This document shows, one piece after another, positions 45,706 to 56,900 of a stretch of DNA of 64,000 bases (positions are counted from its first letter, which is position 1; the number at the start of each line of letters is the position of its first letter). The notes beneath the pieces are model-generated. The model worked only from the letters and a program-made list of their open reading frames with translations, did not search any database and was not told the origin of the DNA. The DNA lies in contig CAUYUJ010000203.1 in the NCBI GenBank assembly GCA_963575745.1, forward strand, positions 486,577 to 550,576, written 5' to 3'. Both the position numbers and the translations under genes were made by a program. Source of the stretch: Prorocentrum cordatum (taxonomy: Eukaryota; Sar; Dinophyceae; Prorocentrales; Prorocentraceae).

Positions 45706-48093
45706 CCACATAGTCATCACTGTCCTCATCACAGCTTCTCCAAGCCTGAGGACACGAGGGGTCACACGAGACAACATCCCATTCCCCTCGAACAATCGCA
45801 GGCAGCTGGATCTAGCAGGAGATGAACAGATGGATGTGATATGTGATCGGGTGGTCGGGAGAAGGAATATGTAGCGGGGGTGCGGAAGAGAGGGGATGGG
45901 AATGGAAGGATGGGGAAGAGAGGGGAGGGGATGTATGTTAGCGTTTCGCGCCGTGCGCCTTGGTCCTTCAAATGTCCTACACAGGCGGGATGAGAGAGAG
46001 ATGCAGAGAGAGAGAGATAGAGAGAGACCGAGAGAAGAATTGTGTATTACTGTCCCCGCTGTCCATCGCGTCGTTCTCTTCCTCTTCGTTATTATCCCCT
46101 TGTTCCTCATCCTTGTTTCTCTTCCTTGCTCTGGCCCATTCATGTGAATCCTCCCCTGTCTTCTGTCTTCGAAGTTTATCGCAGAGGCTCCTCCTTGGGA
46201 GGTCTCTCGAGGGCCTCTCGAAGGATTCCTGGAGGCCTCTGGAGGCTTCGTGGGAGCGTTTCGGGAGCCTCTGGGGGCTCCTTGGGACCATCGTGCTGCC
46301 AACCGCTGTTTCCCTCAACGACTAAGTTCGGATGTGGAAAACTCTGTGGGGCATTCTGGCATCGTCTTGAACCGTGTCGCGGGTTCTTCGGGCACTGTCA
46401 GGCCGTGTTGGGGCTCTCTTGGGCCGTCGTGAGGCCTTGTTGGTCGGTCGAGGGGCGATCTACGGGGCCTCTTTGGCGACCTCGGACGCCCGAAGAACCG
46501 AAGCAGCGCATGTCCCCGAATCGAACCATACAGTGTGTGTTGTTTAGCGCATCCTTTCGGCGCAATGCTGGGAACCTGGCAACAGCGGGCAGACTGCGGC
46601 GAGACGCACGGCGCTCATGCCGGAACGCACCACGCTGAAAAAGGCGGGGTTGAATTGCAGATTCCAGCACGCACGCGCAGGTACCTCAAGCTGATAATGG
46701 CTATACCACGCCAGATACAAAATCCCGCAGAGGTGGGGAGGCAGGAGGGGAGGAGGCATGCGATGAGTGGGACGAGGAGGAGGAGCAGAGACAGCGAGGA
46801 TGGGGCGCAGGGCACGTTCGATACGAAACGCAGCAGACTTGGACGCACGGGCTTCGACAAACAGCGTGTTGCTGCTACTCCCTAGGTCGGGGGACGAAGC
46901 CTCCACGCAGTGCGTTGATGCAGTCTGGGTGGGAAAGCACAAACGCGACCGAATGCGCGAGGCGCGCTCGACAATCGGCTCTTGATGCGAAGCACTGATG
47001 CAGGCCGTTGCGCGGTATGGTCAGCAACATCCTTCGTGGGCCGTCTGCGGCGGAGGCCACCCAGGGGTCAGTCAAACGGCTGGGTCTCAGCGCTGCAAGC
47101 CATCATGGGTCCTTCGACCAGTTGCCTGGAACTGCCGGACGGCCGGATGCGAGATCGCCTTGTGGGCCCGGCAGCGATGACCACCGGTCACCCACGAAAA
47201 GCCACCACACGCTCAAGCTACGGAGGTAGTGCCGCCATTGGCAGGTCCCAGGAAAGCAACCTGGATGCGGATGCGGCGGATGCGGATGCGGTTCGCGTCC
47301 CTGCTCGCTGCGGGCAGCTCTGGAAAGCGTGCCCGACTTCACAGTAATCGACTTCAAGCTACCATAATGTAGTGCGTCTTTTGTGTTCGAAGCAAGCATC
47401 GAGTCTTCCCAGCGCAATTTCGGTCCCCACGGTTTCTGGCGTGCGCTGGTACTGGTGGCTTCAAGGTCCTAATGCGGCGCTGATGATGCCCACCAGCTAC
47501 CGTCTATATGTACTAATCGGCGCGCCCACCGCCACTTGTACCGTCTCGGCAAATAGCCCAAACCTTTAACTTTGATTCGTTCGACATGATCAGCCACTTC
47601 GTTCGTTGTCCTTCGAGCGATGTTACTGTTGAAGAAACACCAGACCTTCTGACAAAATCCAAGGAGTAATACGCTGAGGGGCCATCAGCGGCAACGTGTC
47701 ATTGATGCTCTTGCTCCCTCCCTAAATGTCTCCGTCGTTTCGAACCCAAAATCAATTGCAACATCCGCCGCTGCACCGTCTCCTGAAATTCTGCCGTTTG
47801 TCCAAGAACTTCCGTACTTGTGGGAGGAGGAGGAAAGCTGAGGGGACTGACAACGCAACGAAGCCTGGTGGTGCCGAGCTGAAGGCAAACAACCTGCAGT
47901 TGCCACGGACTGGGCCAAAGGGGGGAAGAGGAGGGAAGAAGAGGAGTAGCGAGGGGGGAAGGAATCCGTCAGACAAAGGCCGCAACCGTATTTACTGTAA
48001 GCGTGCTGTCAAATAGCCGCAGTCTGCCTGAAAAAGAACACCGCCTTTTCGTCATCTCCTGCTTGTGTGGCGCACACGCTGTCCATGCTTATC
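45706..48093. other. no supportable gene; weak CCAAGACGG array
   Basis: A short (GA)n tract is at about 46005-46030. A degenerate, inverted CCAAGACGG-type array (CTCTTGGGCCGTC-like words) lies at about 46190-46460. The rest (46500-48090) has balanced composition but no frame carries a recognisable domain and none is long. Confidence 0.45.
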
Positions 48094-48716
48094 TTATCCT
48101 GTTTGCTGGAGAACGGCCTGGCTGGCAAAGACCTTCGCCAGAAGAACAGCCTGGCTGCCGTGAGGTGCGCAGATAGAATGCATCATGCAAGTGTCAGAGT
48201 CTTCAGATAGGTATTCTTTTCCTGAGTTGCAAGCGGCGGCCGTGTCTTCGATTTCGGATGTGGTATGGTCCATCGAATTCACTATTACACCGAGGCGCAT
48301 GGACGCATGCAAGTCTACCTGCGGAAATACCCGATCATATTTGCTGACCGGACTGGCGACAGTTCGACGCAACAGCAGCAGGTCCCACGCCTGGCTCTTG
48401 AACCAGAACGGCTGGAGACAAAACAAGCCTGAGGGAAAACATTGTTGTTGCCGTTTCGGACGCCTCTCGGGAGTATTCGTTTTGGTCGTCTTGGGTGAAG
48501 CCACTCTGGGCTCTCGTGAGGCCGACTGGACGCCCTCCCGACAGCATTGGGCTTGTCCTAAGCCTGACACGGCCGTCCAGGAGACCTTGAACCCAAGGAG
48601 ACGCTCTGCAGGGGCGTCCTGGAGGACCAGAAAAGCCGAAATTAGTTTGGGGGCGCGGCGGATAAATTGCTCTAACATCAGATCGTCGGGACGAGCATAC
48701 GCCTGTGCGTATCCAC
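48094..48716 (-). CDS. possible terminal exon, unknown protein
   Basis: On the minus strand a (TC)n tract and TTCTCTTTCTGAAACAG form a textbook-looking 3' splice site ending at 48717. The frame that follows is open for about 207 codons to a stop at 48094 (GGYAQAYARPDD ... EQFIRRAPKLISAFLVLQDA ... VLQQTG). Composition is balanced, with no simple repeats. No family is recognised and no upstream exon is proven. The opposite strand is also open over much of it, so this could be a chance frame. Confidence 0.35.
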
Positions 48717-48744
48717 CTGTTTCAGAAAGAGAACCCAACCAACA

Positions 48745-48752
48745 AACATAGA

Positions 48753-48790
<38 letters not shown>

Positions 48791-49575
48791 AAACAACAAA
48801 TAACGAGAAAGAGAGAGAGAGAGGGAGGGAGAGAAAGATAGAGCAAGGGGAGCTCACGAGAGACATAAAGGAGGGAACGTGTGAAGGAGTGGGGAGGCGA
48901 GATGGGAGGGCAGCCAGGAGGCCAGGAGGGAGGGCGGGGGGACGAGGCGTGTGAGGAGGCCCCCGGGACGAGAGGGAAGGGGCTGAGAGGCCCAACCGGA
49001 AGAGACCATCTCGAAGGAGTCGACCGCCGCGCCGACGACGATGGCGGCCGCAGTCGCAAGCAGCGCCGCCGTCAGCCTGCGGGCGGCGCCGCAGGCCGAT
49101 GGGGGCGCGCTCGGGGAGCTTCGAGAGGGCCCCCCGGGGGAGGGGGAGGGGGGAGGGCGGCCGGGCGGGGGAGGGGTGCCGAGAGGGAAGGCGGGAGGGC
49201 GAAGGGGGGGGAGCGAGTGTGGGGGGGGGAGAGGCGGAGGGAGGGGAGGGGCAGGCGGGGGGGGGGGGGTGCCAGCGTCCCCCATCCCCCTCCCCCTCGC
49301 CTCGCTCCCACTTCCCCCTCGCTCCCCGCTCCCTCCTCCCTCTCCATCCCTCTCTCCTCGCCCCCCCCCCCTGCTCCTCCTGCTCTTCCTCCCCCTCTCC
49401 CCATCTCCCCCACCCTCCCCCCCACCCCCCGCGCTTGCTGGCGAGGAGGAGCAGGAAGACGACGGAGCAACGCAGGATACTGAATGGGTGTGTGTGTGTG
49501 AGAGGACGAATGATGGCGATGATGCGCCATAGAAGGCGGGTGTGCTGCCCCACCTCCTCTTTCCCTCAGTGGTTG
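48745..49575. other. (GA)n tract and G/C-biased DNA
   Basis: GA dinucleotides at about 48755-48835 serve, on the minus strand, as the pyrimidine tract of the candidate splice site at 48717. Positions 49130-49275 are G-rich and 49276-49435 C/T-rich, a strand-composition switch that allows a large imperfect hairpin. No gene. Confidence 0.5.
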
Positions 49576-49576
49576 T

Positions 49577-50436
49577 TTACGGAGTCCTGACGGTGGAAAG
49601 TTTGATTACAGTTGCTTCCATGACGTGCTGTGCCAGCTGTCGTGACGCATCCCAGTCTATCGTTCGTTGCCCCCTGGATTGTGCCTCGTAGTCCACCCAG
49701 AACTGTCGCATCAAAAAACCCTGCCCCAGTGGCTCCTCGTGCCAGTTATGGTATTCCAGCGCTTCGCCAAATCGAAATTCTGACGACGCCGACTCGTGGC
49801 CTACCCAGAGCCCTGACATACGATGCCCTTGTGCGCCACGCCTTCGGGAGGCCGCTGGGTCCCTGCCCACTACGTGAGCCGCTTCGGCTTCCAAGCGCAC
49901 TGCCGACCATGTGTTATGTTTTGGCTTTCCTCGTACAGCGTGACGCACTATGGCTGCCAGCTGCTTGCAAAGCTCCCCTGTTTAAATACCGACCTCCGCT
50001 ATCCAATTCAGCGATGGTGTATGGCATGTGTCCAAGGCTTCGCACACGTACCGCAGATGGCCACCACGCCGTGGCTCGTGATCGCATGAACCCCAAGGCC
50101 AATTTGTCCGGTAGCCTCGCCCAGCGCGTCACGTCTACTCGTTGACTGGCAGGCAAGCGGGACGTATGTCGCCGGGCTGCTGGTGCGCGACACCAAGGGC
50201 GGGAGCACTCATGAGCATGGCTTTACGCACGAAAGCTTTCCACTTCCATCTCGGACAGTTGCAACTGGAACATGACGCGCATGCGGAATGGATGATATCC
50301 CTGCTGTCGTCCTCGACTTGCAGCACATGGAACTTACCAGAAAGCCCCGTGGTAGTGAAACCGTGGAATGTGACACATGGAGAGTACCCGAGCTTCGGGA
50401 CATCTGCCAACTGGCGTGCCAGGGGCTATCATCCAA
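49577..50436 (-). pseudogene. frame-broken coding region, unidentified
   Basis: Three successive minus-strand frames carry protein-like, low-bias sequence: 50436-50135 (FHVLQVEDDSRDII ... CASCSSCNCPRWKWKAF), the middle near 50100-50000 (GVHAITSHGVVAICGTCAKP) and 49948-49577 (FRFGEALEYHNWHEEPLG ... RQFWVDYEAQSRGQRTIDWD). The cysteine pairs suggest degenerate zinc knuckles, as in the LINE 3' ends elsewhere, but similarity is too weak to assign. At least two frameshifts would be needed. Confidence 0.35.
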
Positions 50437-50516
50437 TCTGGGCTTGCAAAGCGGGCTGGGCTATCATCCCAGAGAAGCAATGAAAACAAAAACAGGTAGC
50501 AGTAGTAGTAGCAGTA

Positions 50517-50820
<304 letters not shown>

Positions 50821-50860
50821 ACGAAGAGGAGGAGGAGGAGGAGGAGGAGGAGGAGGAGGA

Positions 50861-51362
50861 CGTGGATCGGCATTTTTTGGGGGGCGCCCAGCCAGGTGGA
50901 GCGAAACTTGCCCGAAAGTTTACCCGCGTGGCGAACCGCAGGGACAACGACGATCTCGACAGGGGAGAACGTTCTAGAACAAGCCCCGAGACAGGAAGGG
51001 GAAAAATAAAACAATCCCAACCATCGGGCGTCTCGCAAAAATCGAGGCGGATTTTTGTTCGTCATTTTCGGCCTCTCGGGGCCCTCGCCGGGCCTCGGGA
51101 CCGTCCAAAAACGACTCGGGATGAAAAACCGGTCCCGGAAGAGCGGTCCGGAGGTCGGGGACCCGTGTCTGCACAAAAATTGAGGCGTCGGATGACTGGG
51201 ATACGACTCTCGTCCCCGAAAGAGTATGATGCTAAACTGGTCACGCCTGGTGACTGGTTTGCCGAAAGAACAGAAAACCCCCGCCCTTGGCCCCTCAGCT
51301 CTTGCCCCTCATCCACGGGGACCCCTGCAGGACTTGGAGAGGAGGCGGGTTTTGTTGGACCG
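50861..51362. other. no gene; 3' flank of the SET gene
   Basis: Downstream of the SET-domain gene (which is on the minus strand). No recognisable coding segment, repeat or polyadenylation signal. Confidence 0.4.
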
Positions 51363-52370
51363 CTATCCGATGGAGTCTCCCAGCGAACAATGTTCGCAAT
51401 CTACCTCTCGCTCGGATGGCATCACGCCGCGAGAAACAAAGTAGCTGTGTCCATAGTCGATGAATACCTCCTCGTCCACAATGATACTGCGTCGCGCGAC
51501 GAACACGATCGTGTCCATATCCACGTCGTGAAACCAATCAATGTGCGGGTCTGGGGAGTGGTTAAACAAAGCACCGAGACCGAGTGCTAGCAGTATGTCG
51601 GGCTCGTGGCCAGAGGAAAAACGCATCGCGTAGTCGCGTAGGAGGTGTCTCGCCTCCCCGTTAAGACGAACCACGGGGCAGAGCTCCAAGATCTGGCCTT
51701 CCTCACACGATCTCGTGCAGAACACGCCTGTGCCGTGCACTGGCGACGCGCCGTGCCGAAGACAGCTCCCCAGAGGGGCCAACTTCTCCAGCGGCATGCT
51801 GCGAGCATCCACTATAATTTTTGGGGCACTGACCGTCACCGGCCTTGCCAGGAGCTGGTGCCAACCGGCTGGAGCGAGCAGCTCTTGACCCTCTGATATC
51901 AATGAAGTGGCTACCCAGCGCAACTCACTACCATCGAGCATGGGCTCGATGTTCATTCCAAAATCCACGCGGCGGTACAGGCAGCTGAATCCGAAGGGCA
52001 TCGCTAAATGAAGAGCGCCGGCTCGTTGCACAGCGAACGCGCCACTTGCCAGAAGCTCCGACTCGCTCATCTGCTCGACTGTGCATGGGGTCGAAAAGAG
52101 CGGGCAAGCTTCCACTAGCTCGTTCGGTGCTCTCTGCCTGGTTGCCAGCCACACTCCATGACCACATCCTGTCGCGTCCAATCGCACCTCCAGGCCCCAC
52201 TGCGAGCTGTATCCCCTGGTCCTGTTAGCGGCGGAGATGCGACCAATGTGCCTGCCGAGAATCCGCACGCGCGACCCACGATCGTCTCGCCACCCCATCT
52301 GCGCGCTGTGCTGGCAACGCCTTACCAGCACCTCGTGCAGCTCGGAAAGCCTTTCCCCAAGATCGGCCAT
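51363..52370 (-). CDS. SET-domain protein (putative lysine methyltransferase)
   Basis: An uninterrupted frame of 335 residues from ATG (MADLGERLSELHEV) at 52370 to TAG at 51363. A TGA lies in frame seven codons upstream, which supports this start. The C-terminal half holds the SET hallmarks: GTGVFCTRSCEEGQILELCP (opening strand), LGALFNHSPDPHIDW (the NHS motif that helps bind S-adenosylmethionine) and EEVFIDYGHSYF (catalytic Tyr region). The N-terminal ~150 residues are unfamiliar. SET enzymes methylate lysines on histones or other proteins using S-adenosylmethionine; the substrate here cannot be told. Absence of introns and a possible spliced-leader relic 63 bp upstream fit a gene that was re-inserted from mRNA. 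Confidence 0.75.
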   Translation of the reverse strand: MADLGERLSELHEVLVRRCQHSAQMGWRDDRGSRVRILGRHIGRISAANRTRGYSSQWGLEVRLDATGCGHGVWLATRQRAPNELVEACPLFSTPCTVEQMSESELLASGAFAVQRAGALHLAMPFGFSCLYRRVDFGMNIEPMLDGSELRWVATSLISEGQELLAPAGWHQLLARPVTVSAPKIIVDARSMPLEKLAPLGSCLRHGASPVHGTGVFCTRSCEEGQILELCPVVRLNGEARHLLRDYAMRFSSGHEPDILLALGLGALFNHSPDPHIDWFHDVDMDTIVFVARRSIIVDEEVFIDYGHSYFVSRGVMPSEREVDCEHCSLGDSIG

Positions 52371-52432
52371 GGCGCAATGGGAGGCCTTTCATGCAGACCA
52401 TGCACTGGGTGGGGCAGTGAACCTTCCAGCTG

Positions 52433-52452
52433 CTTGAGCCTGGTGAGTACGG
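52433..52452 (-). other. possible relic spliced-leader sequence
   Basis: The minus strand reads CCGTACTCACCAGGCTCAAG. The dinoflagellate spliced leader, from general knowledge, is (D)CCGTAGCCATTTTGGCTCAAG. The first five and last eight bases match exactly, with a diverged middle one base shorter. It sits 63 bp before the SET start codon, where a trans-spliced leader would be. On the plus strand the same bases resemble a splice donor (GTGAGTACGG), so coincidence cannot be excluded. Confidence 0.4.
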
Positions 52453-53159
52453 TTCCGCCGTTGTGCCGCCAGATCGCTCTTCTGGCTCTTTTGCCTCGTG
52501 GGGGCCCCATCCATACCGCGATGACGCTCTCTAGGATGCTGAGCAAGACACGAAATTCTTCATTCCGAACTTTCTGGCCCGGATTCGGTATGTTCCTCGA
52601 CGCCCCCCCGGGTCGTCACGCTTACAGAAACAAACAGCATCTGAACTGTCAGTGCCGGTTTGGCCGCCCTCCAGCCAGACCAGAAAAAACGCCCACCACA
52701 AAAAGACACATACCTTTTTGCCCACCTACTGCTGGCTCCTTTCGGCATGTCGTTCGTCTCGGCGTACTTGGCGTGGGGGGCAGCTGGGAGGCTTCAAGCT
52801 TGCTCGACCCGACACATTTCAAATCGATCGGGGGGAGCTCCGCTCAAGCCTCAGAGAGGCCGGGGGGGGGGGGGGTCCTGGCAGCTGCTTGGGAATATCG
52901 TGATCTAGGATGGGCACAAAAGGCAGTTAAAAGAACTTTTCTGGCAGAGTTTTAGAAGGCGGCTGGGGGGCAAACAGGACCCAAAAAGTTGTACCCCGCG
53001 GGCGCTTCGTGTAGGAGCAACCACGACCACGGCCACAATGAACGTGCCGAAACGATCCCCCGAGTGGGGGCAACAGTTACCGCTGCCAAAGCACGTTGTT
53101 CCCCGTCCGCGACTATCAAAGAGTGCAGCCGACACTTCCAGCATGCCCCCCGATCACAA
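52453..53159. other. no supportable gene
   Basis: Upstream of the SET gene. A run of G lies at about 52861-52876. Short frames on both strands have no recognisable domain. Confidence 0.4.
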
Positions 53160-53174
53160 AACCAGCATCCTTGG

Positions 53175-53400
53175 ACGGTCCTCCTGGGAACGAGTCGGGG
53201 GTGACTTTGGAGGGTCTCACCCCCAGGCCGTACACGGCATGCCCACGGCATGCCACGCTCTCGAATGCCAGACCCCGTCCCCCAGCGCGCTTCGCGCGCC
53301 AAGGGCGGCGCCGAAGGCGCCGCCAAGGGGTCTGACATCAGGGGGCGGACGGCTTGACGTGGGCATGCCGTGTGCCCCCTGGGCGTGCGACTCCCTCGGA
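53175..53400. repeat. fold-back element with palindromic core
   Basis: CACACGGCATGCCCACG-type sequence near 53230-53247 is matched in inverted form by CGTGGGCATGCCGTGTG near 53357-53374, and GAGGGTCTCACCCCCAGG-like arms extend outward. The core (GCGCGCCAAGGGCGGCGCCG, then AAGGCGCCGCC) closely resembles the cores of the elements at 28511 and 38735, but the outer arms differ. Confidence 0.65.
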
Positions 53401-53495
53401 AACGAAGCGCGTCGGCGCCGAATGCGACGCCTGGGTCAGAGATCGCCCACCAAGAGGGCTGTCCCCCAAATCCGATGTCATAGGTTCGTTGCGGT

Positions 53496-54428
53496 GTGGG
53501 GACGTTCGAGATGTTGCGGCCATGCATGTCGATCCCGCTCCGTCCCTCCTCCCCCCATCTCCTCCCCTCCTCTTGTCACGTGGAAGATGGCGGCCTGGCA
53601 ATTCCCAAACAGACCATCCCCCTCTTTGGCACGCCCGAAACAGGTACGGACAACATGGGTACGATGCCCAACGGCGCATGTTTTCCCAAACCGACAGCGT
53701 CCGCTGTTCGGCAGGCGCTTTCTGGTGCCAAATGGACAACGTCGGCTGTGACGCCGACAGCGGGGCCTGCTCAAAATGAACAGGAACTGCTGCCGGTCTT
53801 CATCCCCACATCTCACCGATTCTTGCTCCCCGCTCCTCTCTTCTTAGATGCTCGTTCTTGGGAACTTCATAACGCCACTCGCTCCACTCATGCGCCGATG
53901 CTGCGTCACACATATTCGTTAGGTAGGCCCCAGGAGAGTCCCACAAACGAGCATCTGCAACAGACACCTGAGTTTCCCGAGGTGCTCCAGGACTTCGGAG
54001 GACCCCTGGGGTCTTCGGGGGATAAGACATTTCCGCGGGGCACCTGCTGGCAGGCCCATTTCTTTTTCGATGTACCTACTGAGACTCTCCCTAGCCCGGC
54101 CCAACACTCGGAGGAGAGCCAGTTGAGACAGCGGCCGTTCTCTCACTCAGAATCGATCCCCGCACCCCCCCCATGGGTCCATCCGGACCCGTCGTTCGAC
54201 GCGGATCCAACCGGGGTGACAAAACGCATCCAGGAGACCCAACAGTACAGTACCAAAGCCATGCGCCAGCCCTCGGCACGGCGCTTGGACACTCCTGCCG
54301 CCACTGAGCAGGTTTTCAGGGAGGACGCGTGGGCAGAAGAGTGCGCAGGTGCGCCCGCCCCCCTCGGGAGAATAGCAGTAGCAAAAACCAAAGTGCCTGA
54401 CAATGAAGCGAAGGGGCTGGCTTCTTAG
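53496..54428 (+). CDS. unidentified 310-codon frame
   Basis: Open from ATG (MGTFEMLRPCMSIPLR) to TAG, with balanced amino-acid use, unusual in this window. It includes EEFP-like acidic and proline-rich segments and a charged end (VTKRIQETQQYSTKAMRQPS ... VAKTKVPDNEAKGLAS). No domain is recognised. Long frames by chance are common in GC-rich DNA, so this is a weak call. Confidence 0.3.
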   Translation: MGTFEMLRPCMSIPLRPSSPHLLPSSCHVEDGGLAIPKQTIPLFGTPETGTDNMGTMPNGACFPKPTASAVRQALSGAKWTTSAVTPTAGPAQNEQELLPVFIPTSHRFLLPAPLFLDARSWELHNATRSTHAPMLRHTYSLGRPQESPTNEHLQQTPEFPEVLQDFGGPLGSSGDKTFPRGTCWQAHFFFDVPTETLPSPAQHSEESQLRQRPFSHSESIPAPPPWVHPDPSFDADPTGVTKRIQETQQYSTKAMRQPSARRLDTPAATEQVFREDAWAEECAGAPAPLGRIAVAKTKVPDNEAKGLAS

Positions 54429-54559
54429 ATACAGCGAAAGGCCATCGTTGACTCGACTGGCCCTCCTCCAAAACGTGGGGGAGAGGGAGCTGTGGCGGCA
54501 ACGACGCTCCGCGGTCTGGCGCACTCGCTTCTGCGGGGCGCCCCGCATGGTTCCAGCTG

Positions 54560-54722
54560 CTCCGCCCTCCTCCTCGCGCCCCTCCTCCTCCTCGCTCCTC
54601 CTCCTCCTCCTCGCTCCTCCTCCTCCTCCTCCTCCTCCTCGCTCCTCCTCCGCCTCCTCGCTCCTCCTCGCAGCTCCTCGCTCCTCGCTCCTCGCTCCTC
54701 CTCCTCCTCCTCCTCCTTCTCC
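54560..54722 (+). repeat. CTCCTCGCTCCTC-type minisatellite
   Basis: Mixtures of CTC triplets and the word GCTCCTC. Similar to the larger block at 55470-55870. Confidence 0.85.
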
Positions 54723-54834
54723 ATTCCTTTTCCTTATAAGCAACTTCTCCCTGTCGCACCCCGAGGCCAGTTCTAGGGCGGGCCGGGCGTGTGGCCTGAG
54801 ACCTCCACACCATTTATGACTCTGAAGCTTGTAA

Positions 54835-55195
54835 GTTAGTAACAATTTCACAGATGGAGGGCAAGTGGTTTTCAACATGTGGCTCTCGCCTTAGCGCCGC
54901 GCTCATTCGTTCTAACAATTTGCAAGTGTTTCACGGATTGAGGATAAGCCATTTTCAAAATGTGGCTCTCGCCTTAGCGCCGCGCACACTCGTTCGTAAA
55001 ATACGCAAGATCTTCACAGATTGAGGACCACCGGTTTTCAACATGTGGCTCCCGCCTTCGCGCCGCGCACGTTCGTTCTAAAAACTGCAAGAGCTTCACG
55101 GATTGAGGGCGGCTCCTTTTCAAAATGTGACTCTCGCCTTAGCGCCGCGCACATTCGTTCATAAACTTTGCAAGAGTTTCACGGACTTCCACGAT
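54835..55195 (+). repeat. 83-bp tandem repeat, four units
   Basis: The shared core ATGTGGCTCTCGCCTTAGCG, then CCGCGC and an ATTCGTTC word, recurs with TGGCTC or TGACTC at 54880, 54963, 55046 and 55128, so the period is 82-83 bp. Each unit also has a TTCACGGATTGAGG-like part. No coding pattern; it looks like a short satellite or a structured non-coding array. Confidence 0.9.
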
Positions 55196-55469
55196 CAACG
55201 CACCAGGAATGGTGTGTGGAAGAATTCCGAATCTTGCCGGTGCAACAGTTACGTTTGTTCGAGGTGTGAAAATCCCAAGAATGAGGTTCTGGCAAGATCC
55301 AGGTTGATCCGTGGCGTTGGGATCCCGAGAGCAATGTGTTGGCATGCTGTCAGGTCTTCAAAATGCTGTCTTCCGCAGATCCCTCAATGGAACTGAACAC
55401 CTTTGCAGGGGCCTATGAAGAGGGAGCTTGGAGGGAGGGTGTAGTCCTACATCGTTGATGCTCTTGGGT
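55196..55469. other. no gene seen
   Basis: Unique-looking sequence between the 83-bp repeats and the CTC block. No feature recognised. Confidence 0.4.
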
Positions 55470-56015
55470 TTACAGTGGTCCTCCTCCTCCTCCTCCTCCT
55501 CCTCCTCGCTCCTCGCTCCTCACTCCTCGCTCCTCACTCTTAACTCCTCGCTCCTCGCTCCACGCTCCTCGCTCCTCGCCGCTTCTCGCCCCTCGCGTCT
55601 CGCGCCTCGCTCTTCGCACCTCGCGCATCGCTCCTCGCTCCTCGCTCCTCGCTCCTCGCTCCTCGCTCCTGCTCCTGCTGCTCCTCCTCCTCCTCCTCCT
55701 CCTCCTCCTCCTCCTCCTCCTCCTCCTCCTCCTCCTCCTCCCCGCTCCTCGCTCCTCGCCCCTCGCTCCTCGCTCCTCGCTCCTCGCTCTTCGTTCCTCG
55801 CTTCTCCCCCTCCTCGCTCCTCCTCCTCGCACCTCGCACCTCGCTCCTCGCTCCTCGTTCCTCGCTACTCCTCCTCCTCCTCCTCCTCCTCCTCCTCCTC
55901 CTCCTCCTCTCCTCCTCTTCCTCCTCCCTCTATTCGTCCTCCCCTTCTCCTCCTCCTCCTCCTCCTCCACCTCCTCCTCCTCCTCCTCCTCCTCCTCCTC
56001 CTCCTCCTCCTCCCC
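55470..56015 (+). repeat. CTC / CTCCTCG block
   Basis: Pure CTC tracts at the ends and near 55680-55740, with a GCTCCTC-based minisatellite in between (55500-55680, 55740-55870). It ends immediately before the RNase H tail of the LINE relic at 56020, so it has replaced or separated the rest of that element. Confidence 0.95.
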
Positions 56016-56019
56016 CTCG

Positions 56020-56900
56020 GCATGGCAGCGGGACGGCAACCATGCCGCCGATCAGCTAGCTAAGAGAGGAGCGTCGCTGGGCCGCCTACGGGAGGAAGAC
56101 AGAAACCTCCTGCAAGGGTACCTAAAATTGCTCGGCGTCTCATGCGCTTCACAGGCAGGCTGGAGGCCGTGCTCTCTGCAGCGGGGGTTCGAAACCATCT
56201 GGGGCTCGAGGCCGCGCGCACGGTTGTGTTGGAAGCGATGTGGCCTGGGTCGGGGAGTGACGGTGAGGGGGACGGCGGGGACACTCATGACTGGCCTGCT
56301 GTGCCCCCTGGAGATCTCAACGAGGCTGGCTGCCCGTCTCGAGGACCATGGCGGGTGCAGGGCCACGCCATTTTAGCAGCAGTAGTGCTACGGGAGCAGC
56401 CGGCGCAGGGCCCGAAGGGAGCGAGCTCGCATGTTCAGATTTGTACGCGTTGCTTTGGGCACGCCACATGCCCAGGAGTCGGCCGTGGTCTCAAGGCAGA
56501 GTGCTCGCCCACGAGAGCACGCAACCCACGGGCGCAGAGCATACGCAGCAGAGCCGAGAGGGGCGTTCATCCCCACCACGCGTGGCGCGCCGGCATCGGC
56601 GAATTGGCTGGGCCATCAGCGGGGTTGCGCGCGCAGTGGAGGGAGCATTTCTCTGGGCCCGACGCGGCGCAGGCAGCGAGGGGGCCTGACGCGCGCCGCG
56701 CGGCCCTAGACCAACCGATGCGGTGGGGCAGCGAATACCCCCGAATGGCCATAAGCGATGTCTTGTGGGCCTTCGGTTTTCGTTCGCGCGCTAGGGCGGA
56801 GGAGCTCGGACGCGAGGCGTACGCCCTCGATGCTGCCCGGGCCAGCGCCAATGCTGCCCGGGGCGAGTGCTTTGAATATGAGGCACCCTCTGGGGCATGA
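56020..56900 (+). mobile_element. LINE 3' relic: RNase H tail and zinc knuckle
   Basis: At 56020-56130 one frame reads RDGNHAADQLAKRGASLGRL, the last-Asp motif of an RNase H. In another frame (56142-56900) are GHAILAAVV ... VQICTRCFGHATCPGVGRGL, then C, then RAERGVHPHH, the same terminal H...C-x2-C...L-x3-C...G-x-HP domain seen at 22.9 and 35.4 kb. The frame changes once near 56140. The 5' part is lost to a CTC block. The last ~60 codons (MRWGSEYPRMAISDV ...) may be unrelated flank. Confidence 0.55.
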
